Of a stretch of DNA of 64,000 nt, positions 33,860-43,069 are shown piece after piece. Positions within the stretch are counted from its first letter, which is position 1. Each line of letters begins with the position of its first letter. Source of the stretch: Haloarcula ordinaria (GTDB lineage: Archaea; Halobacteriota; Halobacteria; Halobacteriales; Haloarculaceae); the NCBI RefSeq assembly GCF_029338275.1, contig NZ_CP119789.1:1984001-2048000 (forward strand), written 5' to 3'. The notes under the pieces were generated by a model. It did no database searches, had not been told where the DNA came from, and saw only the letters and a program-made list of their open reading frames with translations. A program made the translations under genes and the position numbers.

Positions 33860-35986
33860 ATGAGTGGGTCCAGCGACGACGGTATCGAGCTGACGGTCGA
33901 GGGGGCGCACAAGCGGGACGCCGGCCGCGGTATCGCGCGCCTCACCGAATCCGCGCGGAGCCAGCTCGGCGTTCTGAGCGGCGACCCCGTCATCGTCGAG
34001 GGCGACCGGATGACCGTAGTGAAGGTGTGGCCCGCGGACGAACAGGGCGAGTTCGTTCGCATCGACGCCGATACCCGGGCGAACGCCGGCGTCAACATCG
34101 GCGAGACGGTGACCGTGAGCCAGGGATCTGTGGTGGCAGCCACCGACATCGCCGTCCAGCCGGTGGACCCGATTCCGGGGACCGACGAGTACGAGTACAC
34201 CGTCCGGGACCGGCTGGTCGACCGGATGGTCCAGGCCGACGAACGCGTCCACGTCGAGGGACTGGGGACCTTCCTCGTCAGGCGGACGACGCCGGACGGC
34301 CCGGTGCAGGTCACCGACGAAACGCGCGTGACGGTGCTCGCGAGAGACGGCGAGGGCAAGTCCAGCGGGACGCAATCCTCTCCCTCGCCGTCCAGCAGCG
34401 ACCGGGTCAACCCCGAGACGGCCGAGACAGAGACGGGCATCAGTTACGAGGACATCGGCGGCCTCGACGAGGAGCTCGACCGCATCCGCGAGATGATCGA
34501 GATGCCGTTGTCGGAACCCGAGCAGTTCCGGCGACTCGGTATCGACCCGCCCAGCGGTGTCCTCCTGCACGGGCCGCCGGGGACCGGGAAGACGCTCATC
34601 GCCCGCGCCGTCGCCAACGAAGTGGACGCGTACTTCGACACCATCTCCGGCCCCGAAATCGTCTCGAAGTACAAGGGCGAGAGCGAGGAGCGCTTGCGCG
34701 AGGCGTTCGAGCGCGCGGAGGCCAACTCGCCGGCCATCCTGTTCATCGACGAGATCGACTCCATCGCGGGGTCGCGCGACGAGGACGCCGACATGGAGAA
34801 CCGCGTCGTCGCGCAGCTGTTGACGCTGATGGACGGTCTCGAGGAGCGCGGGAACGTCGTCGTCATCGGCGCGACGAACCGGGTCGACGCCGTGGACGAG
34901 GCGCTGCGCCGGGGTGGCCGCTTCGACCGCGAAATCGAGGTCGGCGTCCCCGACGAGGCCGGCCGACGCGAGATTCTCGACGTCCACACGCGCGAGATGC
35001 CCATCGACGACGAGGTTGACTTCGACAGCATCGCCGCCCGGACGCACGGCTTCGTCGGCGCGGACCTCGCTTCGCTGACGACGGAGGCGGCGATGGTGGC
35101 GCTGCGGCGGGACCGGGACAGCCCGGCGGTGACGAAGGCGGACTTCGACGAGGCGCTGGCGACGGTCGAACCGAGCGCGATGCGCGAGTACGTCGCCGAG
35201 TCCCCCGACACCACCTTCGACGACGTCGGCGGTCTCGAGGAGGTCAAGCAGGTCCTCACAGAGGCCATCGAGTGGCCGCTGGCCTACACCGACCTGTTCA
35301 CCGCGACGAACACGGACCCGCCCAGCGGCATCCTGCTGTACGGCCCGCCTGGGACGGGGAAGACCCTCCTCGCTCGCGCCGTCGCCGGCGAGAGCGACGT
35401 CAACTTCATCCACGTCGCGGGGCCGGAAATCATGGACCGCTACGTCGGCGAGAGCGAGGAAGCGGTCCGGAAACTGTTCGAGCGGGCCCGCCAGACCGCG
35501 CCGAGCATCATCTTCCTGGACGAGATCGACGCCATCGCCAGCCACCGCGGGCAGGGTAACGAGGTGACCGAGCGGGTCGTCTCCCAACTGCTCGCCGAAC
35601 TCGACGGCATCACGGAGAACCCGAACCTCGTCGTGTTGGCCGCGACGAACCGCCGGGACATGATCGACGACGCACTCCTGCGGCCGGGCCGTCTCGAGCA
35701 ACACGTCGAGGTCCCCAATCCTGACTCGACCGCACGGGAGGCGATTCTGGCCGTCCACACCCGGCAGAAACCGCTCGCAGCGGACGTCTCGCTCGCCGAC
35801 CTCGCGGCCGACACCGAGGGGTTCTCCGGGGCGCAACTGGAGGCCGTGGTCCGCGAGGCGTCGATGCTCGCCATCAGGGAGGCCGCGAGCGAGCTGGGCC
35901 CCGAGGCCGCGAGCGAGCGCGCGGACGAAGTCGTCGTCACTCGCGAGCACTTCGACCGGGCCGTAGAGCACGAACGAGCACGGTAA
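33860..35986 (+). CDS. cdc48: AAA+ ATPase CDC48/VAT
   Basis: 708 aa. An N-domain (double-psi barrel, about 8-95, then a second subdomain to about 165) and a Ser-rich linker (about 172-190) precede two AAA modules. D1: Walker A 238-245 (GPPGTGKT), Walker B near 293 (LFIDEID), pore loop KYKGES, finger RGGRFDRE. D2: Walker A 495-502, Walker B near 550, pore loop RYVGES, RPGR finger. Both pore loops are aromatic, as in unfoldases that feed the archaeal proteasome. The start at ATG 33860 begins the conserved N-domain. Confidence 0.94.
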   Translation: MSGSSDDGIELTVEGAHKRDAGRGIARLTESARSQLGVLSGDPVIVEGDRMTVVKVWPADEQGEFVRIDADTRANAGVNIGETVTVSQGSVVAATDIAVQPVDPIPGTDEYEYTVRDRLVDRMVQADERVHVEGLGTFLVRRTTPDGPVQVTDETRVTVLARDGEGKSSGTQSSPSPSSSDRVNPETAETETGISYEDIGGLDEELDRIREMIEMPLSEPEQFRRLGIDPPSGVLLHGPPGTGKTLIARAVANEVDAYFDTISGPEIVSKYKGESEERLREAFERAEANSPAILFIDEIDSIAGSRDEDADMENRVVAQLLTLMDGLEERGNVVVIGATNRVDAVDEALRRGGRFDREIEVGVPDEAGRREILDVHTREMPIDDEVDFDSIAARTHGFVGADLASLTTEAAMVALRRDRDSPAVTKADFDEALATVEPSAMREYVAESPDTTFDDVGGLEEVKQVLTEAIEWPLAYTDLFTATNTDPPSGILLYGPPGTGKTLLARAVAGESDVNFIHVAGPEIMDRYVGESEEAVRKLFERARQTAPSIIFLDEIDAIASHRGQGNEVTERVVSQLLAELDGITENPNLVVLAATNRRDMIDDALLRPGRLEQHVEVPNPDSTAREAILAVHTRQKPLAADVSLADLAADTEGFSGAQLEAVVREASMLAIREAASELGPEAASERADEVVVTREHFDRAVEHERAR

Positions 35987-36037
35987 TCGGAGATCGCAGC
36001 GAGCGTCGCGCTCCGCGAAGCGTGATGGCATGACGAG

Positions 36038-36059
36038 AAAGGCTGTCCGGACAGCCTTT
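36038..36059. repeat. 22-bp perfect palindrome after cdc48
   Basis: AAAGGCTGTCC is followed directly by GGACAGCCTTT, with no loop. It lies 52 nt after the cdc48 stop and 131 nt before the stop of the convergent DUF4349 gene, so it may serve as a two-way terminator or a protein site. Confidence 0.5.
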
Positions 36060-36189
36060 GGCGGACGAGCGACGCCGTGTGGCCGAGCAGCGAGACGGGC
36101 GTTGAGTTACCGGCGTGACGTGAAAAGCGCCGTGCCGGCATGTGACTGTATCCACCCCACCTTCAAAAAATGCCCGGTGTGAGTCGTGC

Positions 36190-37242
36190 CTACTCCCTGT
36201 CGTCCGTCGATTCCGTGCTGTCCGCCCCGGCTCCTCGCTCCTCGTTTTCGGTACCACCCGACTCGTCTTCGGTGTCCGTCGTCCCGGAATCGCTCTCGTC
36301 GGCCTCCTCCCCGACATCCGAGTCATCGGACCGCACCGACGGCAGCGAGAAACTGCGGCCACGGAGGGCGCGGCGAACGCCGAGCACCGGCACGGCGAGG
36401 ACGGCCAGCCACGGGAGGGCGGCCGCGCCGGTCACTAGCGTTGCTCGCCCGAAGACGTAGACGTCCTCGACGGACCCGAGGAAGACGGCCACGAGCGACT
36501 GCTGGTGGTACTGCGCCCGGATGTCGCTCGCACCCGGCGCGGGCTCACGGAGTTCGACCCGCAGCGTCGAGAAGGCGACCCGCTGTTCGAGCGAGCGGCG
36601 CTGGGCTTCGAGACGCTCGATTTCGCCCTGGACCTCCGAGAGCTGCTCCTCGATGCGCAGCAGCTCCTCGGTGTCGTTGGCGCGACTGTAGAACGTCCGC
36701 AGGCGGTCACGGCGCTGGCGGAGGTTCTCCAGCCTGGCCTCCAGGTCGACCAGCTGGTCGGTGACGTCCTGGGTCTCCGTCTCCTCGGAGACGATGGTCC
36801 CCCGAGCGCCGGCGTACTCTTGCATCGACTCGTAGTCCTCGCTGGGGATACGGACGACGACGTAGCCGGTCCGCCACGTCGCGTTCCCGGACCGGTGGAG
36901 GCGCTGGTTGGAGTCGCTGACGTAGCCACCGAGGCTACGTGCCTCCGCCGCGACCGCGGTTCGACTCGTGGAGAAGTTGTCCACTTCGACGACCATCCGC
37001 CCCGTCCTGATGATGGCTCGCTGCTGGCTGATTGCGTCAGCCTGTGCGACGCTGTCTGCGCTCCCGCCGCCGTCACCGCCCGATTGCTGTGCCTGTTCCT
37101 GAGGTGCTTCCGCATCCCCACTGGCAGCCAGTTCGCCGCCGTCTCCACCACCGTTCGCGCTCACGGGGTTGCCGGCGCCCGCACAGCCAGCCAGCAACAG
37201 GACCAGTGCGACGAGCAGGGGGGCAAATCTCTTCGAGGACAT
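36190..37242 (-). CDS. DUF4349-family lipoprotein
   Basis: 350 aa. A lipobox (LVLLLAGCAGAG, Cys near residue 21) follows the signal sequence. A Gly/Ser-rich linker and then the DUF4349 domain (about 75-280) follow, with IIRTGRMVVEVDNFS, RIPSEDYESM, and a coiled-coil stretch (LEARLENLRQRRDRLRTFY, EEQLSEVQGEIERLEAQ). One membrane helix (about 265-292) and an acidic Ser/Thr/Glu tail end it. The start is MSSKRFAPL at 37242. The role is unknown; a membrane-anchored envelope protein is likely. Confidence 0.85.
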   Translation of the reverse strand: MSSKRFAPLLVALVLLLAGCAGAGNPVSANGGGDGGELAASGDAEAPQEQAQQSGGDGGGSADSVAQADAISQQRAIIRTGRMVVEVDNFSTSRTAVAAEARSLGGYVSDSNQRLHRSGNATWRTGYVVVRIPSEDYESMQEYAGARGTIVSEETETQDVTDQLVDLEARLENLRQRRDRLRTFYSRANDTEELLRIEEQLSEVQGEIERLEAQRRSLEQRVAFSTLRVELREPAPGASDIRAQYHQQSLVAVFLGSVEDVYVFGRATLVTGAAALPWLAVLAVPVLGVRRALRGRSFSLPSVRSDDSDVGEEADESDSGTTDTEDESGGTENEERGAGADSTESTDDRE

Positions 37243-37321
37243 AGTCCCCACTCCTCAGGGAGAGAATAAAGGGCTCAGGGACGCTCAAAACGCGCTTTGT
37301 GTGAAAGAGCGACTGTGGTCT

Positions 37322-38137
37322 TCACCAGTCTGTCCGGACGTCTTCCAGCGCGGGGAACTCGTCACGGACCCGCTCGACGCGGCCCGGGTCGACGTCCGCC
37401 GTCACCAGCGCGGGGTCGTCGCTCGAACTCGCGAGGGTGGTCCCCCAGGGGTCGAAGATGGTCGACCGGCCCAGCAGCTCCGTCTGGTCGAACGTCCCGA
37501 CGCCGTTGGCCGCGGCGACGTACAGGAGGTTCTCGACTGCGCGCGCTCGGGGGAACAGCTTCCAGTGCTCGACGCGCGGGTAGGGCCAGGCGCTCGGGAC
37601 CAGCGTCAGCGTCGCGCCCTTCTCGACGAGCTGGCGGTGGAGCTTCGGGAACCGGAGGTCGTAGCACGTCGAGATGCCGACGGTGAACCCCTCGTACTCG
37701 ACGGTCGGGAGCCGCTGTCCGGGCTCGAGCAGGTCGGACTCGGCCGACCCGTAGCCAAAGAGGTGGTGCTTGCGGTACACCGCCCGGCGCTCGCCGTCCC
37801 GGTCGAAGAACACTGCCGTGTTCGCCAGGCCGTCGTCGGTCGGCACCGGGATTCCCGCTGCCGCACTGGACTCGAGGTCTTCGACGATGCTCCCGGCCAG
37901 TACGGCGACACCCTCTTCGACGGCCGTGTCTCGAATCGTCGTGAGCGTCTCGCCGTCCAGAGCCTCCGCCCGGCGGCCGTACAGTTCGAACGCGAAGTAG
38001 CCGACGTTGAACAGTTCGGGGAGGACCACCAGGTCCGCGCCGTCGGCCGCCGCTCGCTCGATAGCGTCCGACGCCCGCTCGACGTTCCCCTGGACGCTTC
38101 CCGGATCGACCGTGATCTGTGCGAGCGTGAGTCTCAT
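37322..38137 (-). CDS. Carbon-nitrogen hydrolase (nitrilase superfamily, omega-amidase-like)
   Basis: 271 aa. The Glu-Lys-Cys triad is E41 (VLPELFNVGYF), K123 (YRKHHLF) and C158 (ISTCYDLRFP). The CYDLRFP motif and length are typical of Nit2/omega-amidase and related deaminated-glutathione or carbamoyl amidases; the exact amide is not determinable. Its ATG overlaps the stop of the upstream SRPBCC gene. Confidence 0.88.
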   Translation of the reverse strand: MRLTLAQITVDPGSVQGNVERASDAIERAAADGADLVVLPELFNVGYFAFELYGRRAEALDGETLTTIRDTAVEEGVAVLAGSIVEDLESSAAAGIPVPTDDGLANTAVFFDRDGERRAVYRKHHLFGYGSAESDLLEPGQRLPTVEYEGFTVGISTCYDLRFPKLHRQLVEKGATLTLVPSAWPYPRVEHWKLFPRARAVENLLYVAAANGVGTFDQTELLGRSTIFDPWGTTLASSSDDPALVTADVDPGRVERVRDEFPALEDVRTDW

Positions 38138-38565
38138 GCTGTCACTTCGAGGTCCTCGCGGAGCGCGGCCTCGAGATTCTCCATCTCCTCGTCCAGGTTC
38201 CGCTTGAAGAACCGCTCGACACCGGGGAGTCGCCCGTCGACGATGAATCGGTTCGTCAGGACGGTCCCGCCGTCCGCTGTCTCCTCCAGCTCGTGTTCGC
38301 CCTGGACGCGCATCACCTTCGACTTCCCGACGAACCGGACGTACTCGGGGTAGCGACGCTCGACGTCCTTCGTCTCGACCTTGAGCGTCCGGTTCACGAC
38401 GGGAATCGGGAGTTCGAGGTACCAGTTGGCCTGTTCGTCGTCGACCACCTCGAAGTCGGTGACGACGCTGATGGGGCGTGCTCGTTTCTCCGGGTCGGCG
38501 ATGAATTCCCAGACGCGTTCGGGCGCCGCAGAGACGGTGATGCTTCGTTCGACCCGGACAGTCAT
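38134..38565 (-). CDS. SRPBCC (polyketide cyclase/START-like) protein
   Basis: 143 aa. The N-terminal VERSITVSAAPERVWEFIAD and the long final helix (RNLDEEMENLEAALREDLE) are the helix-grip SRPBCC fold, which binds hydrophobic ligands. Start MTVRVERS at 38565 matches the family; further in-frame residues upstream are not conserved-looking. It is coupled to the nitrilase-like gene downstream. Ligand unknown. Confidence 0.82.
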   Translation of the reverse strand: MTVRVERSITVSAAPERVWEFIADPEKRARPISVVTDFEVVDDEQANWYLELPIPVVNRTLKVETKDVERRYPEYVRFVGKSKVMRVQGEHELEETADGGTVLTNRFIVDGRLPGVERFFKRNLDEEMENLEAALREDLEVTA

Positions 38566-38603
38566 AGCTCTCAGTCGGGTCTGCTCCCGCAATAATCCTC
38601 CGA

Positions 38604-38828
38604 CTATCCCGTGGTCACGCGCCAGGTCGTCGACCGGGCGCGACCCCACTTCTCGATCTCGACCTCGTCGGCTTCTTCGGCGAGCCGGGGGAGTCGGGCC
38701 CCCACCTGTTTCGCCGAGAGGCCGATCTGTGACGCGATGTTCTTCGCTCGGAAGTAGCTCTCACCCCGAGAGACGCTGTCGCGGAGGTACTCCAGAATCC
38801 GCCGGTCTTCCTCGCTGAAATCGGCCAT
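38604..38828 (-). CDS. Small winged-helix protein (DUF7123-like)
   Basis: 74 aa. EEDRRILEYLRDSVSRGESY and KNIASQIGLSAKQVGARLPR form a winged helix with recognition helix near residues 37-50. The wing is followed by WGRARSTTWRVTTG. A haloarchaeal DNA-binding micro-protein of unknown targets, 38 nt upstream of the SRPBCC gene. Confidence 0.75.
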   Translation of the reverse strand: MADFSEEDRRILEYLRDSVSRGESYFRAKNIASQIGLSAKQVGARLPRLAEEADEVEIEKWGRARSTTWRVTTG

Positions 38829-38890
38829 AGCAGAAGTAGGGTCTGAACGGATTTAATGATTGCTCTTGTGAACGCGCCTCTGGCACGGCC

Positions 38891-39106
38891 TCACGCGTCG
38901 TAGACGTGAATCGCGACGATTGACAGGCCGGCCGCCAGGAGGCCGATGCCGAACACGATGCCGCTGGTGATACGGACCTGCGCGACGCCGTTGAGTGCGT
39001 ACGCGTAGCCGTTCGTCGCCGTCAGGACGACGGCGATCAGCGCGACGATACCGAAGACCAGACCGAGACCGAGCCCCATGTCGGTCTCGGGCGTATTCGA
39101 TGCCAT
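38891..39106 (-). CDS. Two-helix membrane protein
   Basis: 71 aa. After a polar start (MASNTPETD) there are two hydrophobic segments (about 10-30 and 45-66) with an AQVRITSG loop, ending AIHVYDA. No family recognised beyond being a small haloarchaeal membrane protein. Its gene is divergent from the LEA-like gene across a 357-nt gap. Confidence 0.65.
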   Translation of the reverse strand: MASNTPETDMGLGLGLVFGIVALIAVVLTATNGYAYALNGVAQVRITSGIVFGIGLLAAGLSIVAIHVYDA

Positions 39107-39463
39107 TGTGTGCGCTACCGCTGTGGCCCACTTAGTTCATTCGGGCCCGGGACGAGCCGTGTTTCGGTTAGCGGTGATTGACTCAGAGAGCCAGGAAGCC
39201 CCGACTCGCTGGACGAAGGCGGACGACGCAAGCACCTACCGGAGCGTGGTTCGAGAGACCTCCGGTCTCCCGTCCTGGTGAGTGGGCCTTGCGCGGCGCT
39301 GCGCGCCGCGAAGTAGAGGGGGGGTGAAACCGCCTCACAGCCCGCGAACCAAAGCTGAGAACGCTGGAACTTTCCGGCTGTTCAACCATCCCAACCTCGC
39401 ACCTAAACACGACCCCTGGCCGAGCCACCGAGCATTTACCGCCCGAAGATAGAGGGGGGTCTA
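39107..39463. other. Divergent intergenic region with strong hairpins
   Basis: 357 nt without a gene. It contains GAGACC-tcc-GGTCTC (39255-39269) and the very stable CGCGGCGC-tgc-GCGCCGCG (39292-39310), followed by a G-run (39317-39324). The cluster suggests a structured RNA. It does not match the RNase P, SRP RNA or tRNA signatures I checked by eye. It also has to hold promoters for both flanking genes. Confidence 0.45.
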
Positions 39464-40633
39464 ATGGCAGGGAAACTGCGGACGGTGGCCATCGTCGGTA
39501 TCGCCCTCGTCGCGCTCGTCGGGGCCGGCCTCGTGCTGGGCGTCCTCGGAGCGCCCAGCGTCGATTCGGTCGAGAACCACTTCGGGACCGTCTCGGAGAA
39601 CACGACGACGGTCGCGACGGACCTCCGGGTCTCGAACCCGAACCCCATCGGGGTCCAGCTGGGCGGCGTCTCGGTGAACTACACTGTCGGGATGAACGAC
39701 GTCTCTATGGCCTCCGGAACCAAGGACGGGCTGTCCGTGGAGCAGGGCAACTCGACGCTCGAGTTCTCCACCCAGATGCAGAACGACCGCATCCCCGCGT
39801 GGTGGTACACTCACGTCCGGAACGGCGAGGTGACCGACGTCACCATCGACGCGACGTTGACGTCCTCGACACTCGGACAGTCGTTCTCGACGGCACAGGA
39901 ACGGACCATCGAGACCGATATCATCGGTCAGTTCAACTCGTCGGAGACCCGGCCGGTGGACGCGAACCAGCCCCTGATCTCCGACCCGGTCCTCTACGTC
40001 AACGAGACGAGCGGGGCGTGGGACCGGGCGAACCTCACGCGCGAGCGGACCCCGATGGCGCTCGATTTCACCGTCTACAACCCCAAATCGATCCCCTACG
40101 CCGTCACGAAGGTGGGGTACACCATCACGATGAACGACGTGACCGTCGGTGCCGGTGAGTCAGACCGCGGGTACGTCATCGCACCGCAGTCGACCGAGAC
40201 TATCGAAGCGAGGACGACCATCAGGAACGAGCACCTTGACGAGTGGTGGGTCACACACCTCCAGCGAAATCAGGTGACCGACCTGCACATCGACTTCTAC
40301 GTCGTCGTCGAGGGCGCCGGTGAGTCGTTCCGCATCGACCTCGATGCCATCGACTACGACACCACCATCGAGACGGACATCTTCGGGAACAAGGCGCAGT
40401 ATCCGACGGGGACCGAATCGGAGCCGTCCGGGAGCAGCGACGCCGAAGAAGGGGAGCCCGAGACGGCCACGTCGACGCCTGCGGAGACCGAGACCAACAC
40501 TGCGTCGGCGACTGACGACGGCGGCCTCCTCGGCGATGGCACTACGGTGACTGACTCACCGACACAAACGGATACCCCGACTGAAACGCCGACACCGACC
40601 GAAACCGCGACCGAGGACGACGGCCTGCTGTAG
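39464..40633 (+). CDS. LEA14-like (LEA type 2) surface protein with two WHy-type domains
   Basis: 389 aa. One N-terminal membrane helix (about 6-28) anchors it. Two similar domains follow (about 35-160 and 190-300), each with the LEA14/WHy pattern of beta strands (ATDLRVSNPNPIGVQLGGVS; LDFTVYNPKSIPYAVTKVGY). Each domain includes a WW pair before H (IPAWWYTH, DEWWVTH). The tail (from about 320) is Glu/Thr/Pro-rich and disordered, with TPTETPTPTETAT-type repeats. LEA14-like proteins are linked to desiccation and stress; here an extracellular protein is likely. Confidence 0.82.
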   Translation: MAGKLRTVAIVGIALVALVGAGLVLGVLGAPSVDSVENHFGTVSENTTTVATDLRVSNPNPIGVQLGGVSVNYTVGMNDVSMASGTKDGLSVEQGNSTLEFSTQMQNDRIPAWWYTHVRNGEVTDVTIDATLTSSTLGQSFSTAQERTIETDIIGQFNSSETRPVDANQPLISDPVLYVNETSGAWDRANLTRERTPMALDFTVYNPKSIPYAVTKVGYTITMNDVTVGAGESDRGYVIAPQSTETIEARTTIRNEHLDEWWVTHLQRNQVTDLHIDFYVVVEGAGESFRIDLDAIDYDTTIETDIFGNKAQYPTGTESEPSGSSDAEEGEPETATSTPAETETNTASATDDGGLLGDGTTVTDSPTQTDTPTETPTPTETATEDDGLL

Positions 40634-40648
40634 CGCCAGTCGCTCGGC

Positions 40649-41683
40649 TTACTGAATCTTCGTGTGTTCCGACTGCTCGTTGAGCGCGAGGTTCGTGGCG
40701 ATCTCGGCGTTCCGGACCGCGTACTCGGCGGTCTGCTGGAGACTGACGAGCACCTCTCGGACCTGCAGGAGGTCCTGGTTGTCCATCTCCGGGAGGTCGT
40801 TGAGGATCTCGTGTTCCTTGTCGCCGATCTCGCGGTACATCCTGCGGACCTCGATGGTGGTATCGTAATCGCGTTCGACGGCCGACTGCACCGAGAGCTC
40901 GGTGATCTCGTTGACCTGGTCGGTGAACTCGCGGATGCGGCGCATCGTCCCGCTGTCGACCGCCAGCGAGTTCTCGTCCGCTTCGAGCGCGATTTCCGCG
41001 ATGTCCTCGGCGTTGTCGGCGGTCAGTTCGAGGTTCTTCGCGATAGAGCGGTAGCCGATGAGGGGGAACCCGTCTTCGAGGCCGACCGCCCGCGCGAGGT
41101 TCGGGTTCTGGTAGGCAGTGAAGATGAGGCGAAGCAGGAGGACGAATATCTTGTTCGCCTGCCGTTCCCGGTTGAGCGCCCGCTGGGCGAGGTCCGGGTT
41201 GCCGTGGGCCAGCGCCTTGACGGCCTCGTTTCGCATCGTCGACCCCGTCGATTCGAGGCGCTCGAGCAGGTTGTCGAGCGTGAAGTCCTCGGGGTCGACC
41301 GAACACCGGATGGCGATGCGCTCGGGCGTCTCCTCGATGACGCCCAGGCCCATCAGCTGCGTCTCGGCGTTGTAGACGGCGTTGATGTGTGCCGAGTCGA
41401 GCGTCCCGCCCTCCGGTGCCTCGACGTGGATGACTCGCCGGCCGAGCACGTACTGGGCCACGATGGCCCGCTCGACCGCGTCGGCGTCGAGGTTCTCGGC
41501 GTAGATGATGGCTTCCGACTCCTCCGTCTGGACGGATTCGGGCATGACCGTCAGCGTTCCTTTCCCGCCCATCCGGAGCGACACCTCGTCGCCCTTCTCG
41601 ACGTCGTGTGCGCTCGCCCACTCGGCGGGGAGCGTCATCGCGAGCGTCGAGGGACCCAGTCGCTGAACTTTCCGCGTTTCCAT
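40649..41683 (-). CDS. PhoU-domain regulator with N-terminal AbrB domain
   Basis: 344 aa. An AbrB/SpoVT-like domain (about 1-45: RKVQRLGPSTLAMTLPAEWA, KGDEVSLRMG) precedes PhoU-like three-helix bundles (about 120-335). The bundle has acidic E/D clusters suited to metals. Haloarchaeal proteins with this fusion are annotated as phosphate uptake regulators. Start METRKVQRLG at 41683 begins the AbrB fold. No pst genes are adjacent, so a general DNA-binding regulator is possible. Confidence 0.82.
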   Translation of the reverse strand: METRKVQRLGPSTLAMTLPAEWASAHDVEKGDEVSLRMGGKGTLTVMPESVQTEESEAIIYAENLDADAVERAIVAQYVLGRRVIHVEAPEGGTLDSAHINAVYNAETQLMGLGVIEETPERIAIRCSVDPEDFTLDNLLERLESTGSTMRNEAVKALAHGNPDLAQRALNRERQANKIFVLLLRLIFTAYQNPNLARAVGLEDGFPLIGYRSIAKNLELTADNAEDIAEIALEADENSLAVDSGTMRRIREFTDQVNEITELSVQSAVERDYDTTIEVRRMYREIGDKEHEILNDLPEMDNQDLLQVREVLVSLQQTAEYAVRNAEIATNLALNEQSEHTKIQ

Positions 41684-41789
41684 ATCCCCTTGGTTAGAGA
41701 TACCCAACCTTAATCTTGACTATACACAACTTAATAGCCGGCGATGTATACAATCATGTTAGACTCGGGTGCAGGGTGACCGGATGTGG

Positions 41790-42860
41790 TCATCGAACCT
41801 CGACGAGTCGCCGTTCGTGGCGTCCCACTCGGACCTTCAGCCAGCCGCGGAGCGCCTCGTCGAGCGCCTCGTCGCCGGTGTCGACCCGTAGGGTCCCGAT
41901 GTCGTCGAGCTTCCGACGGGAGGCGACGACCTCGAGGTCACACTGCCGGATGACAGCTGGCGAGAGCTGTTGGTTGCCCCGCCCGAAGACGAACCCCTGG
42001 CCGCCGATGGGCGAGACGACGATGACGTTCCGCTCGCCGAGGATGTCCAGGATATCGGCTTCGGCGGCGTCTTCGACGAGCACCTCGCCGTCGCGCCACA
42101 CGTCGACACCTAGCGTCGTTCCCTCGAAACCGAGTGCGTCCTTTATTGCGCCCACGGTGCTGCCTGGACCGAGCACGTAGGTGACCCCCGCCTCTACGCT
42201 GTCGGCGACGCCCTCAGCGAGTGTCTCGACAGTGCCACCGCCGAGCTGCTTGGCCGACTGGCGTTGTTCGGCCACCGGGACGGTCGCGACCGCGCGGAGC
42301 TCCGTCACGACCTCGCCGCCCCGGAAGGCGTCCTCGTCGATGTCGTTGACCTCGGCGCGTTCGGTCTCCGAGAACGAGGCGACGATGCGGCCGGCCGCCC
42401 GCGGCGAGACGCCGAACACCGACGAGTACACCTTCACGCCGGCCGGCACACCGAGAATCGGCGTCTCGTCGGCCAGCGCATCGAGCGTCTCGGCCACGTC
42501 GACGGCCGTGCCGTCGCCGCCCACGAACAGAATCGCGTCGACGCCGGCGTCAACGAAGGCTCTGACGGCCGCCCTCGTGTCCTCGCTGGTCGTCTCGTCT
42601 TCGTTCCGCGGTTTGCCGACGACGTCGGCCTCGAACCCGGCGTCCCGGACGAGCGACGCTCCCATCGGGTCGCCGTAGGTCACCAGCGTTATCCCGTCGC
42701 CGACCTCGGCGAGCGACTCCAGCGCGGCGCGTGCTCTGTCGGGCGCTCGCGGTTCGGCCCCTTTCTCGCGTGCCTCGGCTACTTTCCCGTCGGTCCCCTT
42801 CAGTCCGACGCGGCCGCCCATCCCGGCGATTGGGTTGACCACGACACCGATTCGTCGCAT
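41790..42860 (-). CDS. ATP-NAD kinase family protein
   Basis: 356 aa. It begins MRRIGVVVNPIAGMGGRVGL and has the GGDGTAVDVAE motif near residue 115 and VPAGVKVYSSVF near 142, as in ATP-NAD/AcoX-type kinases. The C-terminal VVSPIGGQGFVFGRGNQQLS block is characteristic of the AcoX-like subgroup, which is not the standard NAD kinase of haloarchaea. The substrate could be NAD, acetoin-pathway compounds or another; I cannot decide. Confidence 0.82.
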   Translation of the reverse strand: MRRIGVVVNPIAGMGGRVGLKGTDGKVAEAREKGAEPRAPDRARAALESLAEVGDGITLVTYGDPMGASLVRDAGFEADVVGKPRNEDETTSEDTRAAVRAFVDAGVDAILFVGGDGTAVDVAETLDALADETPILGVPAGVKVYSSVFGVSPRAAGRIVASFSETERAEVNDIDEDAFRGGEVVTELRAVATVPVAEQRQSAKQLGGGTVETLAEGVADSVEAGVTYVLGPGSTVGAIKDALGFEGTTLGVDVWRDGEVLVEDAAEADILDILGERNVIVVSPIGGQGFVFGRGNQQLSPAVIRQCDLEVVASRRKLDDIGTLRVDTGDEALDEALRGWLKVRVGRHERRLVEVR

Positions 42861-42938
42861 CTGCTACCGCTTGGACAGGCAACGGCAAAAGCCACCCGGG
42901 AACGCATGTTTCAAGCCGCCAGCCGCAGAACGGCGCGT

Positions 42939-43055
42939 ATGGTCACGCTACTCTCCAGTCACGTGCAGCCGGGGGTCATCAACGCGGCGGGCGCGGCGCT
43001 GACACTCGGCGGATTGTTGCTGACGTTCATCTGGCTCCAGTACCTCTACCGATAA
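42939..43055 (+). CDS. 38-residue single-helix membrane protein
   Basis: MVTLLSSHVQPGVINAAGAA, then a hydrophobic helix and LQYLYR. One helix spans about residues 13-34. The ATG at 42939 and the clean hydrophobic profile support coding, but short length limits certainty. It lies between two minus-strand genes, convergent with the CinA-like gene 14 nt away. Function unknown. Confidence 0.5.
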   Translation: MVTLLSSHVQPGVINAAGAALTLGGLLLTFIWLQYLYR

Positions 43056-43069
43056 CCGATCGAGGTCGA

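Noticed and set aside
35670..35730. Non-canonical RPGRLEQ in the second AAA domain of CDC48 as a lost arginine finger
   Set aside because: Both fingers of RPGR are retained, and p97 itself has RPGRLDQ in D2, so this is normal for the family.
33848..36031. A 727-codon minus-strand frame across cdc48
   Set aside because: It is a GC-rich antisense shadow: the plus strand encodes an unmistakable CDC48 with two Walker A motifs.
39107..39463. RNase P RNA, SRP RNA or a tRNA in the divergent gap
   Set aside because: The ACAGAA/CCGGCUUA-type and GAGGAAAGUCC elements, the SRP helix-8 core and a paired T arm were not found on either strand.
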